Source: Tolypothrix sp. PCC 7910 (GTDB lineage Bacteria; Cyanobacteriota; Cyanobacteriia; Cyanobacteriales; Nostocaceae). Taken from it: a DNA stretch of 64,000 nt. The notes under the pieces are model-generated. The model was not told where the DNA came from. It ran no database searches and worked only from the letters and a program-made list of their open reading frames with translations. Of this stretch, positions 1-9,794 are shown piece after piece. Within the stretch, counting starts at the first letter, position 1. Each line of letters starts with the position of its first letter. The position numbers and the translations under genes were made by a program. Location: NCBI RefSeq assembly GCF_011769525.1, contig NZ_CP050440.1:3659501-3723500 (forward strand), read 5' to 3'.

Positions 1-478
1 TGGCAGGTTCTATATTTAATAATTTAGTAGTATCTTTAGCAGTTACACTAGAAACAGAAAAGATGTGATCGGCATATTTCATGCCTTTGACAGCAAATAG
101 CCAGACATTTTTACTCACCAATGGCAATTGCACTGAACCTTGAAGATTGCCAGAGTAATAAAAGTTGATTAAGTCATGGCAAGTGACAACAACAGTTTTA
201 GCAGCTTTTTGTAACCAGTAAACAATATGAGCTTCTGCAGGTTCAATAATATGAAAAACATCTGCAGATTGTTGCTTTACCAAGCGTGGAAAACGCCAAA
301 AACGCTCATAATATTTGATGAATCGTAGCAAAAGAGAAGAACTTGTTCTATCATAATTACGCGGTGCTAAATCCACAATTTCCCAGTCAGGGCGGACAGT
401 TTTTAGCCCGGAAATAATACCATTGGCATAGACATCCATGCTGAACTCTTGCATGGTACGAACAATAACTACACGCAT
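1..478 (-). CDS. Glycosyltransferase, GT4-like, N-terminal part (cut by window edge)
   Basis: The open frame starts at an ATG (476-478) and runs off the left end of the window, so only about 159 N-terminal residues are visible. They read as the N-terminal half of a GT-B fold glycosyltransferase: an opening MRVVIVRTMQEFSMDVYANG, then a segment VFHIIEPAEAHIVYWLQKAA that matches the usual acceptor-domain strand and helix pattern. It is the first of a run of same-strand glycosyltransferases, so a role in assembling a cell-surface polysaccharide is inferred. The sugar-nucleotide binding domain lies outside the window and specificity cannot be read. Confidence 0.8.
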   Translation of the reverse strand, partial: MRVVIVRTMQEFSMDVYANGIISGLKTVRPDWEIVDLAPRNYDRTSSSLLLRFIKYYERFWRFPRLVKQQSADVFHIIEPAEAHIVYWLQKAAKTVVVTCHDLINFYYSGNLQGSVQLPLVSKNVWLFAVKGMKYADHIFSVSSVTAKDTTKLLNIEPA

Positions 479-520
479 AATTAATTCCTCTTGGCATCAC
501 ACTCCAACTTTCAATTAACC

Positions 521-1690
521 TCAACTTTTGTTCATAGCATAAGTATGAATACTAGTTTGTCGGATTAGAGGTTGCCAAAGGTTGATTAAACGTTCAGCAA
601 TTTTTTCATGGCTATAATTCTGATAAACTCTAGCTATACCATGTTGCTTTAACTCTTGCCGCCAATTTGGATTGCGAATCATTCGCTCTAAAATTGCTGC
701 TAATCCTTCTGATTCCCCCTCTGGAAATATCAGATCGGAACGACCAATAACATTGGCGATTTCACCACTACTAGAGCCTACTACAGGAACACCCATTGCC
801 ATTGCTTCAATTAAAACATGACCAAATTGCTCTTTCCATGTAGTAGCAGTTAAGGAAGGCAGGACTAAAACATCAAATTTACTAATTTCTTCGGGTGCTT
901 GCTCATGACGGACTGAACCGCGCCAAACTAATAAATCAGCTATTTGCTGTTTTTGAGCTTCTTGTTTGAGCGCTTCTTCATGGGAACCGGAACCACAAAT
1001 AATAATCCGGGTATTGAGTCCTTTTTCTTTCAGTAGTCGTGCAGCACCAAATATAGTATCGACACCCTTCTCAGGAACTAATCTGCCCAGAAATCCTATG
1101 TGGAATTCTTCATTTTTATTTTCAGGCGATCGCGGACTAAATAATTGAGTATCCACACCCATCTGTGGCATAACTTCCATGAGTCCGGTATAGCCCCATT
1201 GCCGTAATAAATTAGCTCCATCTTGATTACCTGGAAGCATCAATTTGGCTGTACTCATGACAAATTGACGTACCCAGCGACGCACAATAGGTAAGGTGCG
1301 ATCCATATTTTCCCAGCCAAATACAGCCATTGGCTTGCCTGTGATTCTGCTCCAAATTGCTAACTCAAAAGTACAAAGTGAGAAGACTTCTTCTTCAACC
1401 TGCACTATATCAGGTTGAAAATCTTGCAGAACTTGCCACAAATGCCAAGGTGTATAGACATGAGCACCTCCGCGCCCAGAAAAAAGTACAGGTGCTGTAT
1501 AAACTTTAATGTTGGGATATGGTTTTTCTACTTCAAATTGGCGATTCCACTCTAGTGCTTTCCAGTTGCTAGGAGCTAGTAAGCCAACTTCAAATTTACC
1601 GGTTTGGGCGATCGCATTTAGCTTACCTTGGTTTACACCAACTACATAAGCATGACTAATAAAAAGTACACGTAGCGATGAACTTGTCAT
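521..1690 (-). CDS. Glycosyltransferase family 4
   Basis: 389 residues. Family 4 retaining glycosyltransferase transferring a sugar from a nucleotide donor, presumably in extracellular polysaccharide synthesis at the cytoplasmic membrane face. The C-terminal Glycos_transf_1 domain is clear: GFLGRLVPEKGVDTIFGAARLL near residue 200, and the EX7E-type donor site in FGHVLIEAMAMGVPVVGSSS with GEIANVIG near residues 290-315. The ATG at 1690 is preceded by GGAG, supporting the start. It lies 42 bp upstream of the partial GT4 gene on the same strand. Donor and acceptor cannot be deduced. Confidence 0.92.
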   Translation of the reverse strand: MTSSSLRVLFISHAYVVGVNQGKLNAIAQTGKFEVGLLAPSNWKALEWNRQFEVEKPYPNIKVYTAPVLFSGRGGAHVYTPWHLWQVLQDFQPDIVQVEEEVFSLCTFELAIWSRITGKPMAVFGWENMDRTLPIVRRWVRQFVMSTAKLMLPGNQDGANLLRQWGYTGLMEVMPQMGVDTQLFSPRSPENKNEEFHIGFLGRLVPEKGVDTIFGAARLLKEKGLNTRIIICGSGSHEEALKQEAQKQQIADLLVWRGSVRHEQAPEEISKFDVLVLPSLTATTWKEQFGHVLIEAMAMGVPVVGSSSGEIANVIGRSDLIFPEGESEGLAAILERMIRNPNWRQELKQHGIARVYQNYSHEKIAERLINLWQPLIRQTSIHTYAMNKS

Positions 1691-1844
1691 TACGCTTTTT
1701 CTCCTCTATGCCAAAAGTCAATTACTGGCTGATTTAACTGGTGGACAAGAATATCAAATTAATAAATTATGAGTTGATTCTAGATGTCAAAATTTTTAGT
1801 CTATATATGGAGTTTTGGTTGTGGAAGTAAAACTTTTCTCAAAA

Positions 1845-2924
1845 TTATCCAACCATCTGCACTATAGTACGCAACTTGTTCATTAGGCCGTTTCTTTTTT
1901 CTGCATGTAGTAAATTATCTGCAAGATATTGCGCCATAGGCTTGGGGGCGAAAAACATCAGGATAAACCAAACACTCATAAGTAACTCTACATGCCAACG
2001 CTCTTGAGGATTAAATATGTTAAATACCGAGTAAATAAATCCCCGAAGACATAACAAAAATAGATTATCTTGAAATGGATGATTTGCTGGATCTAGTTTC
2101 AAAGATATTATTTTCCCCATAATCAATTTTAAATCTTTAGATTCTGTATCAATAACTTTATGAGGAGATAGCTTTTTCAAAATCTCTTTTCTTTTAGAAT
2201 GAACTGCATAAAATCTTTGGCTATCTTCTCGTAAAATATTTAAATTAACAGTTTTTAAATTCTTACTATCATTATCTCCATGCATCCTATAGTATGCGCC
2301 TACTTCATCTAAAGATATTAATAAACCGAACATGACGGCTAAGTCATTTAGATATATGTCAACTGCTACTCTGAATATTGATTCAGGCATTGGAAGTATT
2401 TGATGAAGCGCTACAGATGCAAAAGCATTTCCACTTGTAGGTGGCCAAACATAATTAGGAACTTTCAGTATATGTTCTCTCAAATCACCAGTTGGCATAT
2501 GCCAGTGTTTAGCTGGTACAATTTCTTCTGTAAGTTGACCTATAGCATTAATTTTTTGTAACCTGTATTGTACTTTTGCAACATTTGACTGGCTTTCAAA
2601 AGCTGTGACTACACTTTGAACAATCTCTGGCAGTAGAATATCATCGCTATCCAAAAAGATAACAATTTCTCCTTGAGATGCTGCAAATCCTTGATTAATT
2701 GCTGAAGCTTGTCCACCATTTTCTTTGAGTACTGAAATAATGGTTTCTCCATAGCTAGCAATGACTTCTCGGGAATTATCTATAGAGCCATCATCTACTA
2801 CAATCAGTTCAATATTCTGGTAAGTTTGGTTCAAGACGCTATTAATAGCTTCAGCTAGGAATCTTCCGTAGTTATAATTATTAATGATGACGCTTACTAG
2901 AGGATATGATTTTTTTTCTTCCAT
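1845..2924 (-). CDS. Glycosyltransferase family 2
   Basis: 359 residues. Inverting GT-A glycosyltransferase. The N-terminus VSVIINNYNYGRFLAEAINS is the family nucleotide-binding strand, followed by ELIVVDDGSIDNS (first Asp pair) and VIFLDSDDILLPE (the DXD-like metal site) within the first 105 residues. The C-terminal third is hydrophobic (LMSVWFILMFFAPKPMAQYL) and may touch the membrane. It follows the GT8 gene by 18 bp on the same strand, so the two are probably co-transcribed in the polysaccharide cluster. Confidence 0.92.
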   Translation of the reverse strand: MEEKKSYPLVSVIINNYNYGRFLAEAINSVLNQTYQNIELIVVDDGSIDNSREVIASYGETIISVLKENGGQASAINQGFAASQGEIVIFLDSDDILLPEIVQSVVTAFESQSNVAKVQYRLQKINAIGQLTEEIVPAKHWHMPTGDLREHILKVPNYVWPPTSGNAFASVALHQILPMPESIFRVAVDIYLNDLAVMFGLLISLDEVGAYYRMHGDNDSKNLKTVNLNILREDSQRFYAVHSKRKEILKKLSPHKVIDTESKDLKLIMGKIISLKLDPANHPFQDNLFLLCLRGFIYSVFNIFNPQERWHVELLMSVWFILMFFAPKPMAQYLADNLLHAEKRNGLMNKLRTIVQMVG

Positions 2925-2942
2925 GTTGCTACCTTCAATAAT

Positions 2943-3875
2943 CTATCTTTTTTCACTACGAGTAATTAACCGAATAAACTTGCGATAAATAGCATTCCAA
3001 AATGTATATCGCCATCCAGCCCAAGCAGTCATATCTAGATATTTATAAAATAATTCTTTATCTCGATATTTATATGCGTTCCAAGGTTTAAAACTAGATG
3101 CAAAGTGAATTATCCAAGGATTATTGAGAACATTATTAAAAGTAGATTCATTAAATGGGCTATTTTCCCAAGAAGAATATTCATAAATAAAGGGCGTTTG
3201 ATTCCAGCGAGGATCAAGTTCTCCCCATTGCCCTGCAAGCACTGCATTTAGTCCATCTTGATCATGGAAGCGAATATACTCTTTATTCTGCTCAACATAT
3301 TGAATTATCTTGGTACTAATATTATCTTTTCGCCACTTCTCAAGATTAATTAGTAGAACACCTGAATTAAAATATTTCCAATCTGGAGGTATGCCTAACT
3401 TATCATAATTTAACAAAGCAGCGGAAACGTAAGGAGTTTTGATTTCCTGTACAGCTAATAAATATTTATCCTCTATATCATTCTGCCAAAGCTGTTCTAA
3501 GTTTTGATTAAGTACTAGATCGCAGTCCAAATAAATTACTTTTTGAAATTCTGATGATAATAATTCAGGAATTAATATTCTATAGTAAGCTGCAAGCGAA
3601 ATATGCCCTGACAATTTCATCTTTTCTAGCAGAATATCAGATGGTTGTAACCACTTTATATGGCATCTGCTAGAATCAACAGAATTTAAAATTTTTTGTT
3701 TATTATTTTCTTTAATTCCACCATCAATGACAAATAAAAGTAATTTGCGATTACTTGGAAGATTTGCAACAGCAGAGCAAGCCATCACAGCCACTGGCAT
3801 TGAATATTTATCATCGGCAGCACAAACTACAGGTATATATTCACTTCTATTATTCAAGTCGTTCTCTATTACCAT
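2943..3875 (-). CDS. Glycosyltransferase family 8
   Basis: About 310 residues. Retaining GT8 enzyme of the lipopolysaccharide galactosyl/glucosyltransferase type. Visible motifs: PVVCAADDKYSMPVAVMACS at the N-terminus, the DXD metal site in VIYLDCDLVLNQNLEQLW, the YFNSGVLLINLEKWR block and HDQDGLNAVLAGQW, ending in IIHFASSFKPW, all in family order. The ATG at 3875 was chosen over an upstream TTG at 3893 because the extra residues add nothing to the family fold. It is embedded between two GT2 genes in the surface polysaccharide cluster. Confidence 0.92.
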   Translation of the reverse strand: MVIENDLNNRSEYIPVVCAADDKYSMPVAVMACSAVANLPSNRKLLLFVIDGGIKENNKQKILNSVDSSRCHIKWLQPSDILLEKMKLSGHISLAAYYRILIPELLSSEFQKVIYLDCDLVLNQNLEQLWQNDIEDKYLLAVQEIKTPYVSAALLNYDKLGIPPDWKYFNSGVLLINLEKWRKDNISTKIIQYVEQNKEYIRFHDQDGLNAVLAGQWGELDPRWNQTPFIYEYSSWENSPFNESTFNNVLNNPWIIHFASSFKPWNAYKYRDKELFYKYLDMTAWAGWRYTFWNAIYRKFIRLITRSEKR

Positions 3876-4009
3876 GTGTTCATCTTTAAGCAATTAAATT
3901 TATGCTATTAAAAGGGGATGTTTTCTTAGCAAATGCTATACAATGATTCTAAAATTCATCGGGTTACCTAAGAATATTTAAGCTTTACTTAAATAGGTTT
4001 ATTTCTGTA

Positions 4010-4861
4010 TCAAGTAGCTGAGATAGAACTAAATATTTTTGTAAACTTACCCTGTATTTTAGAAATAATCTTCTGAGGATTTTTAGAAAAATAACTAATT
4101 TTATCTTCTACTTCATCTAGAAAATCATATCTAATTGCTATTTGCCATTGTTGCAATAATGGTAATTTTTTGCGATACTTTCTCAGGATTCGTTTGGTTT
4201 CAGATTTTGTTTCGCCCGTAGCAATACTATTAAATGTTTTTGTTTCATTATGTAATCTAAAGTTTCCTAAAGTTTCATCGATATATTTAACATGTGCTGC
4301 TTGCACAACTCTTAATATAAAGTCTAAATCCATTCCATAATGTTCTTCAATATTATAAAGACCGATTTTTTTATGTATAGATGTATGATAAAAATAAGCA
4401 GATGGGTTAGCTGGTATAGGGTTGATTTTCCAACCTTTCAGCAAATCTTTTAACTTCATATTTTTGGGTTTATTAATTAATACAAGAGAGTTGTTCTCAT
4501 CCCATATATTACAGTTGCCTACAAGGAAACTTGGTTCTGGCAATGATTTGAATATTTCTGAGACTTTGTTTAAAACATTTGGCTCATAATAATCATCTAC
4601 ATTCAAAATAGATAAAATTTCTCCCTTTGCCATTGCAATGCCTTTGTTCATTGCATCTGACTGTCCCTTGTCTTTTTCAGATATCCAGCGAATGTGTGGA
4701 TATTTTTCTGCATACTGTTTAATGATGTTTACAGTATGATCTTTTGAACCACCATCGACGATAATATGTTCTACGTCAGTACAGTTTTGGTCAATTACGA
4801 CTTGGATACAGGTTTCAATGAACTTTTCGCCGTTGTAGACAGGGGTAATAATGCTAATCAT
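4010..4861 (-). CDS. Glycosyltransferase family 2
   Basis: About 283 residues. The N-terminus MISIITPVYNGEKFIETCIQ is a canonical GT2 start, followed by EHIIVDGGSKDHTVNII and a metal-site region ILSILNVDDYYEPNVL. The middle FYHTSIHKKIGLYN and GMDLDFILRV blocks match the GT2 subgroup that starts from a WcaA-like fold. The start was set at the ATG giving MISIITPVYNG (4861) rather than one eight codons upstream, because the domain begins there. Likely adds one sugar of the exported repeat unit; the sugar is unknown. Confidence 0.92.
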   Translation of the reverse strand: MISIITPVYNGEKFIETCIQVVIDQNCTDVEHIIVDGGSKDHTVNIIKQYAEKYPHIRWISEKDKGQSDAMNKGIAMAKGEILSILNVDDYYEPNVLNKVSEIFKSLPEPSFLVGNCNIWDENNSLVLINKPKNMKLKDLLKGWKINPIPANPSAYFYHTSIHKKIGLYNIEEHYGMDLDFILRVVQAAHVKYIDETLGNFRLHNETKTFNSIATGETKSETKRILRKYRKKLPLLQQWQIAIRYDFLDEVEDKISYFSKNPQKIISKIQGKFTKIFSSISAT

Positions 4862-4929
4862 GGTGTACCTAATAAAAGATTGCAAACAACAATATTTAGT
4901 ATTTCTATTCTGTTAAATAGAATAAATTT

Positions 4930-6129
4930 TTACTTATGCTCTTGAAGATTCGGTTTGTTTATAAGTGATACTAAAATTTCATAAATTTTCTTAGAGTATG
5001 TTTCTGTACTGTATTCTTCAATAACCTTATGCCATGAGTTAATTCCAAGCTGCTTAGCCCAGTCGGGATTTTCAATCAATCTGCTCATACATGCTGCCAG
5101 CATTTCATGATTGCCTCGGTATAATAGACCAGTTTTTTCATGTTGAATAATCTCTGATGTTCCAGCATTATCATAACCAATGACTGGACGACAAACAGAC
5201 ATAGCTTCTACAGTAACTCTGCCCATTCCTTCATTTTTAGAACACATTAAAATAGCATCTGAATCTAGATATGCTTTATAAGCATCTTCTAAATAACCCA
5301 AAAATTCAACTTGATTTGAAACACCCAAATTTTCAGCTAGTTTTTTCAGTTGGGAGAGATAATCAGAACTACCATCACCTACTATTAACAAGCGTACCTG
5401 AGGAAAATCAGGGGTTATTTTTGACAAAGCCTTAATCGCCACATCCTGTCCCTTATTAGGATGAATTAAACCAACTAATGCAAAGGTGAATGGTCTATCA
5501 AGACTTAATGAGGTAATTCCCATTTCATAGAGACGTTTTAATTCTACAGATGAAGCGATACCGTTATATACAATATGCAAATTTTCTGTTGTATGTTCCG
5601 AAAAAAAATGTGATGCGATTGCTCGAGAAATAGCAATTTTGGCATTTGATTTTTGAATAAATAAACTTGATAATGCTTTTCCCCAATCTAAGTATATATT
5701 GTAGTCTTTGTCTAGAAATTCTCTCAAATGCCAAACATGTGGAATTTTTAATTTTTCTGCCACTAGTGCGCCGACTGGAGTAGCAGAAGAATTTGTATAT
5801 ACTACATTAATATTCCATTCTCTCAATATTTTTTCAAGTTTAGGAATTAACTGGAAATTCCTATACAAACGTTTAAAAGCTTTGGGATAAAATGAAGCAA
5901 TTTGGTAAGCCCTATCTATTAAGGTGCCTTTAAATTCATCTGCCCACCATTGAATAGGCACTACTGCATATTCTATATTGAGAATATTTAATTTATCTGT
6001 CAATTGACCCTCAAAGGGCGCAATAATATAAGGTACTATGCCATACGGCTTTAACCCATCTATTAAATTCAAAAGGGAGCGATTTGCACCATATAAATTT
6101 GGGAAATGGGTGATAAAAGCGACTCTCAT
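4930..6129 (-). CDS. Glycosyltransferase family 4
   Basis: 399 residues. GT-B glycosyltransferase. The N-terminal MRVAFITHFPNLYGANRSLL is the acceptor-domain entry. The C-terminal half has FALVGLIHPNKGQDVAIKAL, the VRLLIVGDGSSDYLSQLKKL strand, and the donor-site block NEGMGRVTVEAMSVCRPVIG with NAGTSEIIQ. This follows the WcaL/RfaB style of GT4 enzymes. The flippase gene ends 32 bp upstream of its start on the same strand, so it is probably in the same operon. Confidence 0.93.
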   Translation of the reverse strand: MRVAFITHFPNLYGANRSLLNLIDGLKPYGIVPYIIAPFEGQLTDKLNILNIEYAVVPIQWWADEFKGTLIDRAYQIASFYPKAFKRLYRNFQLIPKLEKILREWNINVVYTNSSATPVGALVAEKLKIPHVWHLREFLDKDYNIYLDWGKALSSLFIQKSNAKIAISRAIASHFFSEHTTENLHIVYNGIASSVELKRLYEMGITSLSLDRPFTFALVGLIHPNKGQDVAIKALSKITPDFPQVRLLIVGDGSSDYLSQLKKLAENLGVSNQVEFLGYLEDAYKAYLDSDAILMCSKNEGMGRVTVEAMSVCRPVIGYDNAGTSEIIQHEKTGLLYRGNHEMLAACMSRLIENPDWAKQLGINSWHKVIEEYSTETYSKKIYEILVSLINKPNLQEHK

Positions 6130-6161
6130 AATAGTTCATTACAATATTTCATCAGCTAATC

Positions 6162-7661
6162 TCATTTTTTAAATTGAAGTAGAAGCCCCAGATAATAATC
6201 CTTCTTTTTAAATATGTAGAAGATGAGCAAGAGATAAACTAAGCCCATGACAATAGCATAGAGAATTATTGATACCCAAATTATAAGTATTGAACTCACA
6301 GAAAACTTGATACCAATAATTACTGCACCTGCTATCAGAGAAGATATAAATGGTTGCTTGAGTGCTTGAATTACATCAATTAAAGTGATTGATGTGCCTT
6401 TAATTGCGTAGTATATGCCAGGGAAAATTAGTAAAAGTATAGTTACGGCGTAAGATAAAGCCACACCAGATGCTTGATAAGGTAAACCAATCAAGAATGA
6501 TGCCACAATTATCGACGAAGAAAATACACCCCATTTCAACATCCGATCGGTTTGTCCTCTAGAAATATATAACCAACCAAATGTATTCCAAATAGGTTGG
6601 AATAGTGCAGAAACACTCAATAATCGAAACAGTACAATAGCACCACTCCATTGAGAACCAAGAATTAATCCAATGATTTCTTCCGATGCCACAATCATAA
6701 AAACGATTATGGGCATGGTTAAGAATGCAATTATTGATAAGGCTTTAAGATAATAGTTGCGAAACTGTTCTGGTTCTGATTGCAATCTGCTAAGAGATGG
6801 AATAACAACACCAGTGATGGGTTCACTAATTTGTCTTAGAGGCAGAAGGAGTAATTGATAAGCTTTAGCGTATAGCCCTAACTGTTGAGTGCCCCAATAT
6901 TTACCAATGAGAACGTTATCTAGATTTCGAGCAAAATAATTTATAGTACTGAATCCAGTAAGATTGCCTCCAAAAGCTAGCATTGAGCGAACACCCTGTA
7001 GACCTGTGGGCAACCCCGGACGCCAACTACAAGCAATCCAAAGCCCCACAGTACCAAGAAATCCGCCTATTATTGGCATAATAATTAATGCCCAATAACC
7101 TAATCCATAAAAAGCTGCAAAGATAGCAGCTACTAAGCTAATGAAAGTAGCGAAAATATCGTTGAACATCAGCACTTTATACTGCATTTGGCGATTTAAC
7201 AATGCATAGTGCTGAACACCTAATCCACTAATAATGAATCCACTTGCCAAAGCCAAAGTGATTAACATTAGGCGAGGTTCATTATAAAAACCAGCAAGGA
7301 TCGGTGCGATCGCAGCTGTTATCAAAGCAGTGACAACACTAACTGCTACATTTACCCAAAATAGAGTACTAACTTGCTCATGATTAATCTCTTCCTTTTG
7401 GACAGTCGCCATTGACAATCCCAAATCTTTAAACAAGGTAACGAACCCTGTAACCGCAGTTACCATACCGACCAAACCATAATCTTCTGGTGTCAGCAAT
7501 CTTCCTAAAACTACGTTAGATATCAAAGTCAAGCCAAACTTGGCAGTTTGACCAAGCATTGTGATTGCACCACCCCGCACAGAGCGACCTTTTAGATCGG
7601 CTTTGAGATGATCGGTATTAAAGTACTGTTGTCGCTTTTCATTAGAAGAAAGATTTTTCAT
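6162..7661 (-). CDS. Lipopolysaccharide/exopolysaccharide flippase (Wzx/PST family)
   Basis: 499 residues, very hydrophobic with about a dozen membrane spans. It matches the polysaccharide transporter family that flips undecaprenyl-linked repeat units across the cytoplasmic membrane. The N-terminal GGAITMLGQTAKFGLTLISN and LLTPEDYGLVGMVTAVTGFV segments are the most conserved part of the WzxC-type subgroup, and AKAYQLLLLPLRQISEPITG follows mid-protein. It lies between glycosyltransferases and the WecG-type transferase, as expected for a Wzx/Wzy-dependent export locus. No Wzy polymerase is visible here; it may lie left of the window. Confidence 0.93.
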   Translation of the reverse strand: MKNLSSNEKRQQYFNTDHLKADLKGRSVRGGAITMLGQTAKFGLTLISNVVLGRLLTPEDYGLVGMVTAVTGFVTLFKDLGLSMATVQKEEINHEQVSTLFWVNVAVSVVTALITAAIAPILAGFYNEPRLMLITLALASGFIISGLGVQHYALLNRQMQYKVLMFNDIFATFISLVAAIFAAFYGLGYWALIIMPIIGGFLGTVGLWIACSWRPGLPTGLQGVRSMLAFGGNLTGFSTINYFARNLDNVLIGKYWGTQQLGLYAKAYQLLLLPLRQISEPITGVVIPSLSRLQSEPEQFRNYYLKALSIIAFLTMPIIVFMIVASEEIIGLILGSQWSGAIVLFRLLSVSALFQPIWNTFGWLYISRGQTDRMLKWGVFSSSIIVASFLIGLPYQASGVALSYAVTILLLIFPGIYYAIKGTSITLIDVIQALKQPFISSLIAGAVIIGIKFSVSSILIIWVSIILYAIVMGLVYLLLIFYIFKKKDYYLGLLLQFKK

Positions 7662-7838
7662 GAATCTAGGTTAGGTTGAAGATGATTGTCACTTCCCTGA
7701 GTCCAAAAATTAGTATTTGTCTTTCAATATTCATACCAATTGAACATAGCTGTTACTGGTGTTTACCAATTGTGGAATACACCTCAGCTACAGTTTTCTA
7801 TTTTGATTACATCTGAAAATTTTCAAATTTTAGGTCGT

Positions 7839-8636
7839 TCAATCTCCGCTTCCTTGCAGGAAGACTTCTGCAAGACGGCTGGATGAGAGTAACTGTTTTG
7901 TGGCTAGCCACATAAATGGTGGAATTGTTGTCATATAACGGCTCCAGAGACGACGCGGTTCTTGAATCCAGCGATAAAGCCACTCAAAGCCTAATTCTCT
8001 AACCATACGCGGTGCTCGCTTATGGATACCTGCGTAAACTGGAAAAACTCCACCGACTCCAATCATTACAGCTTGGATTTTACCTTTGTGCTGAGCCATC
8101 CAGTTTTCTTGTTTTGGACATCCTAAAGATACAAATACTAGACCAGCACCACTTTTATTGATTTTTTTGATCAAATCTGCGTCTTCAGCTTCTGTCAGAG
8201 GACGGAAGGGTAAAGGTTCCATAGCTGCTATCTTCAAGTTGGGAAATTCTTGATCCAGCCTTTTCCGCATTCTTGCAAGGATTTCTGTTTGGGAACCCAA
8301 AAAGTAAACACTGACATTTTGTGCTTGAGCTAGCTGGCATAATCCTTGTAAGATATCCATTCCTGCTACGCGATCTTGGGAGCGCGCTCCCATCCGCCGC
8401 ATCATCCAGACTAAAGGCATCCCATCAGGAGTGACGACATCTGCATTTTTTAATACATTAGCAAACTCTGGATTCCAATGACCCTCCATGAGCATATGTA
8501 CATTGGCAACGCAGACTGTTCTACTTTCGTGGGCGATCGCCCACTTCATTATTGTTTGTATTTGATTTTCAAAAGTTAATGCAGTAATGGGAAAATCCAG
8601 AACTTTTTGAGTAGGTACTAATGTTACCTCTCCCAT
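7839..8636 (-). CDS. WecG/TagA/CpsF family glycosyltransferase (GT26)
   Basis: About 265 residues. Family GT26 enzymes transfer N-acetylmannosamine-type or related sugars onto a lipid-linked acceptor. Diagnostic pieces: TVCVANVHMLMEGHWNPEF, ADVVTPDGMPLVWMMRRMG, VYFLGSQTEILARM and VSLGCPKQENWMAQHKGKI, then a basic C-terminus ELGFEWLYRWIQEPRRLW. The start was moved to the ATG at 8636 because AGGAGG lies six bases upstream; a longer frame would translate that ribosome site. It is probably the first gene of the polysaccharide transcription unit. Confidence 0.93.
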   Translation of the reverse strand: MGEVTLVPTQKVLDFPITALTFENQIQTIMKWAIAHESRTVCVANVHMLMEGHWNPEFANVLKNADVVTPDGMPLVWMMRRMGARSQDRVAGMDILQGLCQLAQAQNVSVYFLGSQTEILARMRKRLDQEFPNLKIAAMEPLPFRPLTEAEDADLIKKINKSGAGLVFVSLGCPKQENWMAQHKGKIQAVMIGVGGVFPVYAGIHKRAPRMVRELGFEWLYRWIQEPRRLWSRYMTTIPPFMWLATKQLLSSSRLAEVFLQGSGD

Positions 8637-9599
8637 AAATTCCTCCTGTGTCAAAAATCCTAAACATCAATTAGTACATTGCCAACTGTGGAACAATCAG
8701 GTGATCCTATTGCTGACTTTCTTCTCAGTTCTTGGCATGGTCTGACTCATACACATGGAGATGCAATAGCTTTATCCGTAAGTTTCTGGTTACCCTGGTA
8801 TTTTTAAAACATGCGTTCCTCGTATCTTAGTTTACAAGCTGATCTGAGGCTTTTCCCAAAATCTACTATAAACTTTATGGTTACTTTATAATTTCTTTGT
8901 CAATTCTTTACACAAGTATTACATTTTATGTAAATATCATGAACTGAATAATATTGCACTGCTAGACAGCATCACGTAGAACATCTGAGAAATAATACTG
9001 TTCAGCTTCTACTGTAGAGAATGTAGAGATGTAAAATCTCAATGTATTTCTCAAAAGAGAGATTAACAGTTACTAAAGTAGTAGTGAATTAATATAGCTT
9101 TTGCTACAGTATATTTTTTTCTTGATATTCAGTTGGCATAATCATCTAGAGATTGCCACATAATCCCTAATTGCTTGTGGGTGCTTTGATAGTCAGAAAT
9201 TAGCTGAATTTGGTATCAAACTAAAGCCAAAAATCAAAACTTATGTACACTGAATAATTGTCTGTGTGCATGTATTACGTTTCAAATTATAAAGTATTAA
9301 TTTCCACACAAAGGCAAATTCGGTTTCCTAATTAGCTAACGACTACCTAACCCAGTAATAGTTCCTTTGGGTGTTGCAGATAGCTTTCCGTACATTACTA
9401 ACATAGACTAAGCGGATTGTAAACGCTTTTTAACCTGATATTTATTGCCTTTATGATGCAATTATAACTGGCATCTATCGTAATGTTGATTCCACTATTA
9501 AAATTTGATTTAAAATTCAATTTTAAACTTAATAAATTAATAATTTTTGTTTATATTTTAGGCAATTATTTTTAAAATTTAGATTTTTTGTAGTTGCAA
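8637..9599. other. AT-rich intergenic region upstream of the polysaccharide cluster
   Basis: Nearly 1 kb without a convincing gene. It must contain the promoter of the minus-strand polysaccharide operon next to 8636, but no clear -10/-35 pair stands out in the AT-rich background. No repeat or structured RNA was recognised. Confidence 0.5.
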
Positions 9600-9794
9600 C
9601 TAAACAAAAAAGGAGAAGATAAATTTATCTTCTCCCTTACTATTGTTATTTTTATTATCTGATTTTTGATTTTCTTTCAGCCTTTGCCGCAACATCTGCC
9701 TTTGCTTTTTAAGTTGTCGTTGTCTTGCTGAACCACCTTTACCTTTATCATTCCTTCCTTCTCGGCGAGGAGATTCCCATCTTTTTAATCTCAT
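9600..9794 (-). CDS. Small basic hypothetical protein
   Basis: 64 residues, not recognised. It is highly charged: Arg, Lys and Gln dominate residues 1-50 (for example RQRQLKKQRQMLRQRLKENQ), suggesting a helical nucleic-acid-binding peptide, while the last residues turn hydrophobic (FIFSFF). The final codons coincide with a perfect 24-bp palindrome followed by a T run, so the stop codon sits inside the predicted transcription terminator. That could mean a real tiny gene with its terminator overlapping the stop, or a small RNA with an accidental frame. The ATG has an AAAGAG-like site upstream. Confidence 0.4.
   Translation of the reverse strand: MRLKRWESPRREGRNDKGKGGSARQRQLKKQRQMLRQRLKENQKSDNKNNNSKGEDKFIFSFFV
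9605..9635 (-). terminator. Rho-independent terminator overlapping the small ORF end
   Basis: A perfect 24-base palindrome at 9612-9635 (arms GGAGAAGATAAA and its complement) is followed, on the minus strand, by six T residues. This is a textbook intrinsic terminator for a minus-strand transcript. It supports transcription of the 9600-9794 unit. Confidence 0.7.

Noticed and set aside
8637-8654. Earlier TTG start of the WecG-type gene
   Set aside because: The extra codons are the AGGAGG ribosome site itself.
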